A stretch of 64,000 nucleotides of DNA, taken from positions 7,068,001-7,132,000 of the forward strand of contig CM114272.1 of assembly GCA_050084515.1 (NCBI GenBank). The letters are read 5' to 3'. This document shows, one piece after another, positions 14,641 to 24,826 of this stretch (position 1 is its first letter; each line of letters begins with the position of its first letter). A model generated the notes under the pieces. The model had not been told where the DNA came from, did no database searches, and saw only the letters and a program-made list of their open reading frames with translations. The position numbers were made by a program, and so were the translations under genes. The stretch comes from Blasia pusilla (taxonomy: Eukaryota > Marchantiophyta > Marchantiopsida > Blasiales).

Positions 14641-15383
14641 CACTTGGCATTTTCAGCTAATGGGATCAGTTCCCTTCTAAACCAATAGGATTATTCGAAA
14701 TAAACTAAAATGGCAGTTAAAATTTTTGAAAATTAATTATGAACCAATAATATTTTTCAAAATAACTTGAAAATGACACTTGAAAATTTTGAGAATTAAT
14801 TATGGGAGGTAAAGATACTTCAACTTACATATCAATAGAATACTCTCAAATTGATCAAAGGCACGAAGTTCTTCCCATGTTCATAGGGGCTGACATTTGA
14901 TTATGGAGATAATGATGGCATGGAGTTTTGCGAAGTGAGATAATGCAATGATCGAGATTCTCAAAATGAGTGTTCAGGCGATCATGCTAATGATTGATGT
15001 GTGTCGGAGAAGTCTCTTGAAGAGACATGAGATGTGTGTCGCGAGTAAGGTTGAGTTTTTCATGTTTTAACGTTCTCGACTCAAGAAACGTGGATCAAAC
15101 GCAAACGAAGACTTGAGAGGAGTCGAGTCTAAGAAGAGTGGGTTGCCAAAGAGGATGAGAACCGGACATGGAACTTGACTAGCATTTGGTGTTTAATTGT
15201 GTTTTAGGTTATAATAGCCAAAGTCAAGATGCATTTGGGACAAATAATGTGGCGTTGGAAAGCTTACACAAAGACGACTCCGATGCACCAAAGATCTTGA
15301 CAAACATATAAGCATAGATGGAGACACTTTCCAATAAGAAGTTTTGTAAGACAAATCTTCCCACACCATTCACCCGAATGGGA

Positions 15384-16100
15384 TGGTCTTAGAAGGTGAA
15401 GGAGTTTTTGACAGAGTTGCAACTATACTTTGAGGCGCAAAGGGAAGAAGAGCAGGATTAGGTTACTATGGCAATTATATTTTCGACAAATCATGCGCTC
15501 CAATGGTGGAAAACTCATAGGGAGGAATATTTAGTCAGTAGGTTATCTCTGAATTGGGAGGAGTTGAAGGTGTTGATTGGTGAATGATTCATTTCGGAGT
15601 ACCAAGAGTTTCGAGATGGAATGGAGTTTGTGCGTTTGAGGCTGAGTGGGTCCCTTAGCGCTTATGTGCGGGAATTTAGTGTAAAATTGAACTAATTGCC
15701 TCATATGGACGAGTTTGCAAAGAAGGTCATCTTCTTTAGCAAACTTAAGCAAAGAGCACAAAAGACCCTCTTTTGAATGCCAAAGTTACCGAAGATGTGT
15801 GCAGAACTCTTGAAACTAGCAGAGTGGATAGGGGACGATGAGATCCAAGTCCAAAGGTGGGTCTTTGGACTTGGATCTCAAGGGTTTTTGGAAGACATTG
15901 AAGAGAAAAGGGGCATCCAAGGGGGTTTGGAGTGGGAGTGAGCGCAACCAAGGAGAGTCTCTTACCATGGCAGCAAAACAAGTGGAGCCCAATGCAAAGC
16001 CAAAAGGGTCTCAACATATGAAGTCAGGGAGAACCAAAGTGACTTGCTTCAATTTTGGTGAGCACGGGCACATGGCTAAGGGGATGTTCGAAGCCTAATG
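15384..16100 (+). pseudogene. gag of element E (broken), with degenerate CCHC knuckle
   Basis: The frames encode a gag-like stretch with an ALQWWKTHRE motif near 15490, where the WW pair is typical of retrotransposon gag. A leucine-rich segment and EFVRLRLSGSLSAYVREF near 15.63 kb follow, split by stop codons. Near 16040-16090 lies a zinc-knuckle remnant, CFNFGEHGHMAKG. The second Cys is replaced by Phe, and the last Cys is only reached in another frame (GCSKPN). The gene is non-functional. Confidence 0.7.
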
Positions 16101-16189
16101 TTAGCAATTGGAGTATGATTGCGTTTGTAGCTAAGCATTTTTCGGCGGAAGGTGTAGAAATGTCCCTTCAAGTCACCAAGAGGATGCCC

Positions 16190-16312
16190 AATCTTGTGTA
16201 CCTAAGGTCCAAGATTTCTGATTGCGATGTGATGTTGCTCATTGATACATGTGCTTTGTGCTCCTTCTTGAGTCCAAGGATTGTGAAGGAGTTGGGTTTT
16301 TCAACCACTTGA
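16190..16312 (+). pseudogene. Aspartic protease remnant of element E
   Basis: The segment reads LLIDTCALCSFLSPRIV, which aligns to the retropepsin core D-[ST]-G-A-[ST]-x-[SN]-F-[IL] of gypsy elements. The active-site Gly is replaced by Cys. It lies between the gag and reverse-transcriptase remnants, as expected. Frameshifts follow, so this is a remnant only. Confidence 0.6.
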
Positions 16313-16779
16313 GAGGACGAGCCCATCCGTATGAGCTTTGTTGGAGGCCAATCTCAATCGACCTCAAAGTTAGTTTTGGGGTTAACGTTTGGATGCGGAG
16401 TATTCGAGCTGAAGGAGAACTTCACTATGTGTGATATAGACGGGATAAAGAATCTTGGGGAACACTCCTAGATGCATGTGAGGTGGAGTTGAGATGAAGA
16501 CCATTGAGGTTCAACGTCTTAGTGAAAGGCAAGCGGTTGCAGGTGAGATTGGTTCGTGAGGTTCCTACAAAGAAGAAGTTGGTAAACGCCATTACGAGGG
16601 CAAGTTCGACCGAGATGGAAGATGAGTTTCTTTGCTTGATGAGATAGGTAGAGGCTATAAGCAAAACAAGCGGAGATCATGACTCAGCTTTGAGGGGAAT
16701 CTCGGAATAACTCACAAGAGTAGTAAAGGAATTTGATGATGTCTAGACAAAATAGCTTCCGATGGAATTGTCTTAACCG

Positions 16780-17400
16780 CCTTCAGAGGCTCCATATAGA
16801 CTCAAGTAGGTAGAACTTGTTGAGTTGAAAAATCAGTTAGGTGAGCTCTTAGAAAGGGGTTACATTTGAACTAGCAAGTCACCTTATGGGGCATCAGTTC
16901 TCTTCGTGAAGAAGGATGGGAAGTTGAAACGATGTGTTGATTGCAGGACACTGAATAAAGTGATGGTGAGGAATAATTATCCTCTTACAAGGATCGATGA
17001 TTTCGTTGATATAATTTCAGGGGCTAAGTACTTTAGTAGGATTGACTTAAAGTCAAGATATTAAGTGATAATAAAGCTAATGGAGAAGGTATAGGACAAG
17101 ATATGGGTTTGAGTTTGTAGTGACATATTCAACGTTTCAAAGTCACATTGATGAACTCCATATTTCATAAGAGGAGTATGTCATCATATATATTGATGAC
17201 ATATTGATCTATTCAAAGTCACTAGAAGAGCACGCTCAACATTTGAGGGTGATGTTGTTGAAACTTAAGGCAAACAAGCTGTACGCAAATATGGAAAAGA
17301 GCGAATTTGGGTTGAACAAGATCAAGTTCTTAGGTCATGTGGTTAGCACAAATGAAGTTAGTCCAAACATGGATAAAGTGAAAGTGATTTTTTAGTGGAA
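16780..17400 (+). pseudogene. Reverse transcriptase of element E (broken)
   Basis: Recognisable blocks include [20 protein letters not shown] (about 16880-16940), then DCRTLNKV, the FSRIDLKS block, and the catalytic YIDD box at 17189-17200. Next comes FLGHVVS, the usual thumb-proximal block of Ty3/gypsy reverse transcriptases. Several in-frame stops interrupt the domain, for example after the SRIDLKSRY block. No protein can be made from it. Confidence 0.85.
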
Positions 17401-17619
17401 ACCGCCTTCTATAGTAAAGAGGACGAGGAGGTTCTTCGGAGCGGTTTACTTTTACCAAACTTATATGAGAAAGTTTTTCGGGGATAGTGAGACCTCTTAC
17501 AAATTGGACCAAAAATTTTGCTAACACAACATGGACCTAAGAAGTGAATGAGGCATTTAATTGAATCAAGGAGATCTTATCACAAGAGCCAATGCTGAAG
17601 CTGCCAGAGTTGGACAAAT

Positions 17620-17980
17620 AGTTTGAGGTACACAGTGATGCTAGTAACTATGCAATTGCAGGAATGTTGTTGCAAGAAGGGAGACTTGTAGCATATGAGA
17701 GCAAGAATCTTAGCGACACTAAACGAAGATTTCCTACATATGAGATAAAGTTATTCGCAGTGATGCACTTCTTGAGGAAGTGGCGTCATGATTTGCGACT
17801 TCACCAAACTCAAGTGTTCATTGATAATATATCACTCAAGTATTTTGAGACTTAGGATTGAGTGACACTGAAGCAACTGCGATGGCATGATACCTTGGCA
17901 TTGATGAATGTGGAGCTAGTATACAAGCCAAAGAAGGATAACTTCATTCTTGATGAGTTGAGTCGTAGGGATGAATACAT
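17620..17980 (+). pseudogene. RNase H of element E (broken)
   Basis: HSDASNYAIAGMLLQEG carries the first catalytic Asp of gypsy-type RNase H. AYESKNLSDTKRRFPTYEIK and the downstream IDNISLKYF match the family's S-x-L-x-x-x-E-x-x-Y-x-x-x-[ED]-x-E and TDHxxL-type blocks. The DHQSLKY-type Asp/His block is degraded to DNISLKY. Stop codons follow at about 17.85 kb. Confidence 0.8.
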
Positions 17981-18199
17981 GCCATCAAGGACACAAGTGT
18001 TGAGAGCAATGTTCCCTAAAGAGACAGATCTAGAGAGAAGGATTCGGGAAGGATATATGAAGAATACTCAAGCAGGAGAGTATCTAAGGAAGTTGAAGCA
18101 AGGAGAAAAGTTTTCCAACATAAGTTTAAGGCATGGGTTGCCAGGGTTTAAGCAGAGCATGATCTATGTCGTTGAGGGTAAGTTGCAGATGAGGTGTTG

Positions 18200-19340
18200 A
18201 TTGAGTGTCATGATGGACCCTTTGCAGGACATAAAGGAAAGAAATCCACGTTGGTTGTCTTGACCTAGAGCTTCTTTTGGTCCAACATGAAGGAGAATTT
18301 TGCTCAATTTGTGAAGACCTATTTGACCTGCCAAGCAAATAGAGTTTCTTATGAGAAGAAACAAGGCTTACTTCACCCATTTCCGATTCCTAAAGGACCC
18401 TTGCAAAGCATACGTGTGGATTTTATTACGAGTCTTCCAAAGGCTAAGGGATACAATGCTATACCTGTGATAGTTGATCGGTTCAGCAAGTTGGGGAGGT
18501 TTGTCTTGAAGGTAGATTCAACGACGGCCTATGCGACTTCTCGACTCTTCCTTGATAGTTGGTGGTGAGCACATAGGTTACCAAGGAGTATTCTTTCAGA
18601 TTGAGATCCAAAGTTTACTTGTGGCTTTTGGAAGCATGTGTGTAGAAGATTGAGGATAAAGTTAAGTTTTAGTACCGCATTCCATCCTAAAACTGATAGA
18701 AAAATAGAGAGAGTAAACTCGATCGTGAATCAATACTAAGAAATTCTGTAGGTGTAGACCAACAAGATTGGGTAAGATGGCTAAGTATGGCTAGGTATAG
18801 TTACAACTAGACCAAACATTGGAGAATCTCCATTTCTTTTGGCATATGGAGGTGAGCGAGAAGGGCCTCTTGATGTGGCCCTTTTTAAGGGATCTATATT
18901 GGTACATACCCGACAAGAAACAACATAACGTTTATGAGCAAAGATGCGAGAACGTGAGAAGCGGGCTTGAGAGAGTCTAAAAAAGGCTCAATTAAGGTAC
19001 GTTAAGCAGACTAACACGAGTAAACGTCAAGTATTCATGTGAGGTCCATTGGACAGTTGGGATTGCAAGGCATGCGAGCGCCTCCGTTTTAGGTGAGTGG
19101 ACTATCCACAAAGTATGTCCCAAGTCTAGGAAGACTTGCCCGTATTGGGAAGTGAGGAGTTAGTTTGTTGAATGGCATGAGTTGAGAACTTGGGAAGTTG
19201 GGCTACTGTTTGAATTGAACCAAAACTAATGAGAGTTTTTCTGGGTATAGATCTATAGAGTGAGTGTGACCTACTAAATGTACGCATCCGCAACATCCGA
19301 GATTGATGTTCAAGAAGAGTAGGTGCATGATAAGTGAGCA
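18200..19340 (+). pseudogene. Integrase of element E (broken)
   Basis: A degenerate HHCC zinc region (HDGPFAGHKGKK, then LTCQANR with the first Cys of the pair lost) precedes the core block VDFITSLPKAKGYNAIPVIV with the first catalytic Asp and VDRFSKLGRF. Later blocks are scrambled by stops. A C-terminal remnant near 19.10-19.16 kb (RLARIGK) resembles the GPY/F-type integrase tail. I did not see a convincing chromodomain. Confidence 0.75.
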
Positions 19341-19677
19341 AATAAAGTCTTAAGAAGCAGAATTAGTTTGCTTATTTGATAGGTTTGTTGAGTTTGCAAG
19401 AATTGATCTAGGCTAATCTAAGAGGAGAGGCTAAATCTTCTAAGTGGTGCGCGACAACGTAAGACTTGCGCCAAAAGAGGAATTGTTGATTAGCTACGAG
19501 AGAAGTCAAGGTAGCAGTTGAACCTAGACACTTGGGGAGGGATGCAAGAGACAAGGAAGAGATATGAATGGATCAAGGCTGAAGGATGGCGATCGTGGGT
19601 GAATCACCACTGAAGCGCCGTCAGAAGCGAAAAAAGTCGAGAGACGAACCGGTGTTGGACCAAGAGTGAATGAAGGA

Positions 19678-19920
19678 GATTGTGATGCCTACAATACCAA
19701 CTAGCGCGAAGGGTCATTGGACTTGGACCTCATCGTCCCCTATTCGCTCCGCTAGTTTCAAGACTTCCGCGCAAGTCTTCGGTAACTCCGACATTCGAAA
19801 GAGGGCCTTCTTCCCAATCTCGTCCATGTTAGACATTGAGTTCAATTTCGCACGAAACTCCTGCACATAAGTGCTAGGGGATCCACTCTACCTCAAACGC
19901 ACAAACTCCACTCCATAACC
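19678..19920 (-). pseudogene. Inverted gag fragment of an element-E relative
   Basis: The reverse complement of this stretch aligns over about 240 bases with the element E gag at roughly 15.61-15.86 kb. Shared blocks include GGAGTTTGTGCGTTTGAGG, GTTACCGAAGA and ATAGGGGACGATGAG. The copy has clear substitutions relative to E but fewer disrupting changes in this segment. It is therefore a fragment of a second family member in opposite orientation, not a simple inversion of E. Confidence 0.8.
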
Positions 19921-19925
19921 TATAC

Positions 19926-20440
19926 ATTTTTTTTATATATACTATTAATAGAGGATGGGTTTATAAAATCCCACCTCTTGCTATTTAAACTTGCCATTTG
20001 AGGACTTCTATCGTGTTTACTAGGGTAAGTTTAAAGGAGGGAGTTAAGTTAAGAAAGAAGAAGAGAGATGAATTAAAGGGAGAGTACAAGTGAGAGAGGA
20101 GAGGGAGGAAATGGGCGAGGAGAGAAGAAGAGGAGAGGGCAGTTTTTTTTTATATAAATTTCACGCATAATCCCGTTCATAGCACAGGAAACTCACATGT
20201 AAAAAAAGGGGAGGTGACTTGCACGAAGAAACTCCAAGACCATACCTAACTAGAGGAGTAGAAAGAAGACCTTGTGAAGCCTAACTAGCTCAATATGACT
20301 ATTGAAAAAATGACCTCTAGCAATGGTGTCTCCCATAGCCCAAATCACCTAAAAACATGTGACAGTGGCATCATTTTGTAGTGGGAGAAAAATTTTCTCC
20401 CTCTAATTAGCATGCCCATGCTTGTGCATGGAAATAATTT
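19926..20440 (+). mobile_element. Non-autonomous Helitron candidate
   Basis: It starts with a TATATATACTATTAATAGAGG-like run and a following GTTTATAAAATCCCACC block, resembling plant Helitron 5' ends. About 490 bases downstream (20416-20431) lies a short hairpin with a 6-bp stem, CCATGC-TTGT-GCATGG, of the kind found just inside Helitron 3' ends. The expected CTRR end immediately after the hairpin is not clear, so the call is weak. Confidence 0.3.
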
Positions 20441-20871
20441 TATAAAATAACCATATTTTTAATTTCCAAATTTCAATATAATTTTTATTTTCTTAAAATG
20501 AACGTTCCATTCTTCTACACAACTCAATTAAATTTTAAATAATACCCCACTCCCGCAAATAATTCCATCCTATTTAAAAAATACCAATTCTTCTCCCTCT
20601 GTTCCTCCCACCTACAATAACACACATTAATTGAATCATTATTCAAATTTAATTCATAAAATCATTTTCCTCTTCCATTCAAATTTATTTCCCGTTATCG
20701 AAATATCAAATATTAAGCAATGGACAAAGTTTCCAATTTATTACTCCTTTTTTTTTTATCATATGCACCACTAGTCACCTATGTCCGGCACGAGTGAACG
20801 AAGTCTTTCTTCTCGTCTAGTTTTAGATGAAAATAAACTATTAGAGAGGACAGATGAAAGAAGTCTTTCTT

Positions 20872-20935
20872 CTCATCTATATTATTAAAAAAGGATGGGG
20901 TTTTAGGATCCCCTCGTGTGGTGTCGACACGTATG
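20872..20935 (+). mobile_element. Second Helitron-like 5' end
   Basis: TCTATATTATTAAAAAAGG followed by ATGGGGTTTTAGGATCCC parallels the start at 19.93 kb. A GTCTAGTTTTAGATGAAA segment occurs both just upstream (20815) and downstream (21018), suggesting local duplication or repeated ends. No complete element can be delimited. Confidence 0.3.
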
Positions 20936-21469
20936 CTTTTTACGTTCCTCATGTATTGACACGTGTATTGTTTAACAGAAGAGCTAAAATAATAGATTTA
21001 ACAAACATGTTTCCGGTCTAGTTTTAGATGAAACTAAGGTATTAGAGAGAAGCTAAGTCAACACCATGAACAACCCAAAGGACAGGTGTTGAGTAGAGAA
21101 ATGTTTGTTAGTGAGACCTTGTTGGTGATAATATTATAGATTATTCGTTCTTTTATCTACGATATGCATAGGGTATATGGGATAATTCTTTATGGGAGAA
21201 ATGAGTCGATCCGAAGCCAAAAGGAGCTCTTTCACGAGTTACATAAAACATAAAATCCCGAGCTTTCGAGGTTTTCTCGTATCCACGTTACTAAAAAGAC
21301 ATCCTTTTGTTTCCTATTTCCGGAAGGAGGGAGCCCAGTCTTCGGGATGTTTCTCAGGCCATCCGTCCCACGAATCGTGTTGAACAGTAACAGTCGACCA
21401 ATTGCCAGTAGAGCGAGGAAGTCAGAAAGTAAGTTAGCCCTCCTGAAGAGCCCAGAGCCGTAACTCCCA

Positions 21470-24400
21470 CAACTTAACTGAGTCTTTAGCTTCGAGTCGA
21501 GTCGAAAAGAATCGAATCGAAACGAGACGAGGTCCAGGAGACGATTCGTTGACTGTTTGGGTTGTGGTTACGCAGTAGAGGTAGAGAGTAGGAGGAGGGA
21601 AGGAGATGGCAGGATCGGCCTCGAGCGAAGGAATTGAAGACGGGTATGTCCGAATCTGAATGCTTGCCTGAGTGAGTGGGCGGAGGCGGGGGAATGTGTG
21701 TGAGTTAATTGCTACCGCTGCCGTTCCTGCCCAGACTCGGACTCATCGTCGTCGCCATCCGCAAGCGCTGCTCGCTGTAATCGTCTTCAACGCACGCTTG
21801 GAATTTGGGGCTGTGAAGGGTTGCCTTCTGCTTTCTGTCGCTGTTCTTACTGCCGCTTCTGCTTCTGCTGTCGATAGTTGTGGTTGTGGTGGTGGTGGTG
21901 GTGGTGATGATGATGATGATGGTTGCTGTCGATTGTGCTCGTAGAGCTCTGAGACAATGCTGTTGAAGTTTGTTGGGTGATTCTCTGAATGTTGCTTCGA
22001 ATTTAGGGCAGTGAAGGGTTTCCTTCTGCTTCGCGCTTTCTTCCGCTGTTCCTCATGCTGCTGCCGACAGATGTGGTGGTGGTGATGATGGTTGTGGATT
22101 GGGCTGGTAGAGCTCTGCGACAAGGCTGTTGAAGTCTGTAGAGCGATTCTCTGATTGTTGCTGCCGTTGTTGTGAATTGTGGCTGCTGCTGCTGCTGCGG
22201 CGGTGGCGGATTGTGGAGTCATCGCTGCATGTTTGGATTCGTTTGTAGTTCAGTTCGGTTGGTGGCTTATGCGTTTGACTTGTGGTGTGTGGATCTTGGA
22301 GAGGGCTGTTGACGCTCGTAGGGTGTTTCTCAATCTTTTTGTGGTTTCTTCGGATCACTGCCGCCGCCCCCGTCGCAGCTCCATGGCCTGGCTGGTTGTG
22401 GACTGCTGCAGGTTTTGTCTGAGCTGTGGTCGGCAGTATCAAAATCGCTGCGGACGCGTATGGATTGGGAGAAGTTGGAGGGGAAGTGGGTGAATGTCTA
22501 GGGTTGCCTGCGAATTTCATGCTTTAGTGATTGGGTTGTGGATCGATTCGTTTGTCTGTCCAGCTATGGGTTCTCCACAGCCCATGAGTTCGGTCTTTGG
22601 GGTAATCAGAAGAAGATGGGGAGGTCGATGGAGAACGACTTGTAGCTGAGAATATCTGAGAGTGTTGAAATCTGCGTTTCTGTGCTGAGGAGTGAGGCTG
22701 AATTTGGAATTGAATCCATCTCTGCGATGTTTTTGAGAGTGAGGACGTGGAATTTAGGGCTTAAGTCTGAGACATGTTCCTACTTCAGGTCCTGAAGGTT
22801 TGGTGCTCGAAGAAGACTGGGAGACATTTCCCTGGGAGGCTCATCAACCGTTGGTTATGTAAAAAAAATGCTCGCCCATGTAGACACAAGCTTTGAAACA
22901 CCCGCCTCTACTTAAAAAAATTGGATGTAGCTGCAAGGTTTAGGGTTCAGCAATTGCACATGGTGCCCGGTTGTGATCACAACCTGTAAGAGTTATGTTC
23001 TTCTAAGGTTTTCAAGGGAACATATGTGTGGTTGGTTTAGGATACATCCGTGGTCTTGTGAATCGGGGATGACACACTGAATGCAGGTGTCTGAATTTGG
23101 TGGTGTCACAGAACTGTGGGTGGATCTGGTAAGTTGGGGTGGGTGGGGCTACTGACTCACATGAAGAGTGCTGTTGTGACAGGGATCAAGTGCGTAGGCC
23201 AGAGCCACGAAAGGCGCCTTTTAAGTTTTTGGTTCCACTGGTGTATGCTCCAATCTTGCCGCTAAGTATGTTCTATTCGTGGTCTGGTGTGGACCGTGTA
23301 GTGTGGTGTGGCTCCAGTGAGGTGTGTTACCATTAGGTTTCCAATAGTCTTCCGGTTGCTCCCAAGGGATTAATGTGGTACTCAGATCTTTTGTTGTTTT
23401 TTTCAGTCAGAATCGGATTGAGGAAGCAACCTGTATTGCGTGATCGAGTTTTCACTGTCGTGCTTGCTGCAGCTCTACTTCATGGAGGTTACCTAGTGTA
23501 TCCTTAGCATGCTGTTCCTATGGCATAGTTTTATCAAATGCTCATGATTTCTGTCACTGATTGAGATTCATTCTCTCTGTTGAGGCTCGTTGATGTTGAT
23601 GACTCCCCTTTCTGAAAATTTAGGTGCATGTATAAGTACCAGGCATGAGGTCACTGCCATACTGGTTAGAAGTGGAAGCCCCTCATTAATCTAGCATTCA
23701 GATTAATATCTGTTTGGATATGGACTGCTGTAGGTTCTGGACACAGTGAGTGTTAGAGTGAGAAATATGTCATGATGGAGAGGGAGAGTTCCAGATTCTT
23801 TTTCCTTGGGCGACTTAACCTTTTGAATGCAGAACTGATTTGTATGACATAGAGAGCAAATGAAGCTACCTGGGTCTATGGTACGGCTGATGGTAATTAT
23901 TGTTTCTGGACTATTCCGTGAGGACTCTAAGAATGTACATCTGTTTACAAACCAGTGAAAAAGAGTAGTGAACAAGTATTGTAACGTGCCGAGTAATCTC
24001 AGTTCTGATCTCCTGTGCATACTTGGCTTTCAAAGTTTTTCAGTGTCTGATGAAGTTTAGGCCGAGTTATTGAGGGAATAATTAAGGGTATTCTGATAAT
24101 CTAAACCATTAGACAGGAGCACTGAATGAATCATGAGACTGGGCTGGGATGGGCTGGTTTCACCTGTCAACTATCCTTGATGTACTTAAATGTTTTGGAA
24201 CATTGAGTTAAGGTTTTAGGGTCCAGATCCCAAGATGAGAAGAATTCCAAGATAGATTTTAAAAAGACAAGAGATTGTATTGTTTACTCTCTTGTTCACT
24301 TGAGTCCTTAGTTTCATTCGATGAAGTTTCCTACTAGGTTCTGAAATGTGGTTTGTGTCCTGTCCTCCTGCATCTGTATCCCCTTGTTCTCTGGCTCCAT

Positions 24401-24508
24401 AGGGCAGTGCTATTGTGAGAGAGGAGGAGGAGGAGGAGGAATAGAGAAGTGCTCTTGTGGAGACGGAGGTGCTGAGTACCAGGGTTTTGAGGAGTGAAGG
24501 GAGAGGGA
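21470..24508 (+). promoter_or_regulatory. Promoter, putative first exon and long 5' intron of the dicistronic locus
   Basis: GC content rises at 21.3-21.6 kb. A TCGAGTCGAG/AATCGAATCG direct-repeat cluster lies at about 21490-21530. A good ATG at 21606 opens MAGSASSEGIEDG and runs into a consensus donor (GG|GTATGT) at about 21642. A plausible 3' acceptor (TTGTTCTCTGGCTCCATAG) ends at about 24402, followed by a purine-rich leader without any ATG up to the first main ORF at 24509. If spliced this way, the 21606 ATG would form a short upstream ORF. Another possible acceptor lies at about 22786. The exon joining is inferred and needs transcript data. Confidence 0.4.
21790..22340 (+). repeat. Imperfect tandem duplication with GGT/GAT triplet runs inside the intron
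   Basis: Blocks recur: GAATTTGGGGCTGTGAAGGG at 21801 and GAATTTAGGGCAGTGAAGGG at 21999; GTAGAGCTCTG at 21941 and 22107, each followed by a related GACAATGCTGTTGAAG-type block. A weaker third copy starts near 22300. Short (GGT)n/(GAT)n runs sit in each unit. The long Pro/His/Ala-rich frames on the minus strand are products of this low-complexity DNA. Confidence 0.75.
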
Positions 24509-24784
24509 ATGACAGACTTGCGACAAGCTCCGTCGCTCTTGAATCTCTCCATTGATCGGGCTGCTGCTATCATCGACAAACTTCCCACACTCACCTTCAT
24601 TCCAGAGCACATTGTGGCCGTTCTTTTTGAGAAAACGCTTGATGCAAGTAAACTGAATGATGCAATACTGAGAAAGTTCCTTGATACTGAAAATAGCTGG
24701 GTGCAAAAAAGAGTTAAGGACCTTGGTATTAGGCCAACTTCCACTCCTGTTCTGCCCACAATATGTTCAGGAAGAATTCTATGA
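24509..24784 (+). CDS. Small helical protein, upstream cistron of the dehydratase locus
   Basis: This 91-residue ORF starts at ATG 24509, which is the first ATG of its leader and has a purine at -3. It is intron-free. It reads as an all-helical protein: SLLNLSIDRAAAIIDKLP at about residues 9-26, then IPEHIVAVLFEKTL at about 31-44, then an amphipathic helix, ending GIRPTSTPVLPT near the C-terminus. The pattern LxxLxIDxA...LPxLxxIPEHIV recalls VHL-box/F-box-like or LRR-cap helices, but I cannot assign a function. The coding-like composition and conserved-looking LPT tail argue that it is real. A TGA ends it 42 bases before the dehydratase ATG, in the same frame and with no other in-frame stop between. 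The two therefore probably share one mRNA. Confidence 0.65.
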   Translation: MTDLRQAPSLLNLSIDRAAAIIDKLPTLTFIPEHIVAVLFEKTLDASKLNDAILRKFLDTENSWVQKRVKDLGIRPTSTPVLPTICSGRIL

Positions 24785-24826
24785 CAAACTTTTAACACAG
24801 AAACCATCTGTCCCAAGACAAAAAAG

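Larger units (their letters stand above)
15250..19340 (+). mobile_element. Decayed Ty3/gypsy retrotransposon (element E)
   Basis: On the + strand the order is gag, zinc knuckle, protease, reverse transcriptase, RNase H, integrase, as in Ty3/gypsy (Metaviridae-type) elements. Reading frames are broken by many stops and frameshifts, so the element is inactive. I could not identify flanking LTRs by eye. An inverted fragment of a related gag lies just downstream at 19.68-19.92 kb. Confidence 0.85.

Noticed and set aside
21743-22520. Two minus-strand frames of 155-159 codons rich in His, Pro, Ser and Ala
   Set aside because: They follow triplet repeats and tandem duplications in the intron of the plus-strand locus; no domain or splice support.
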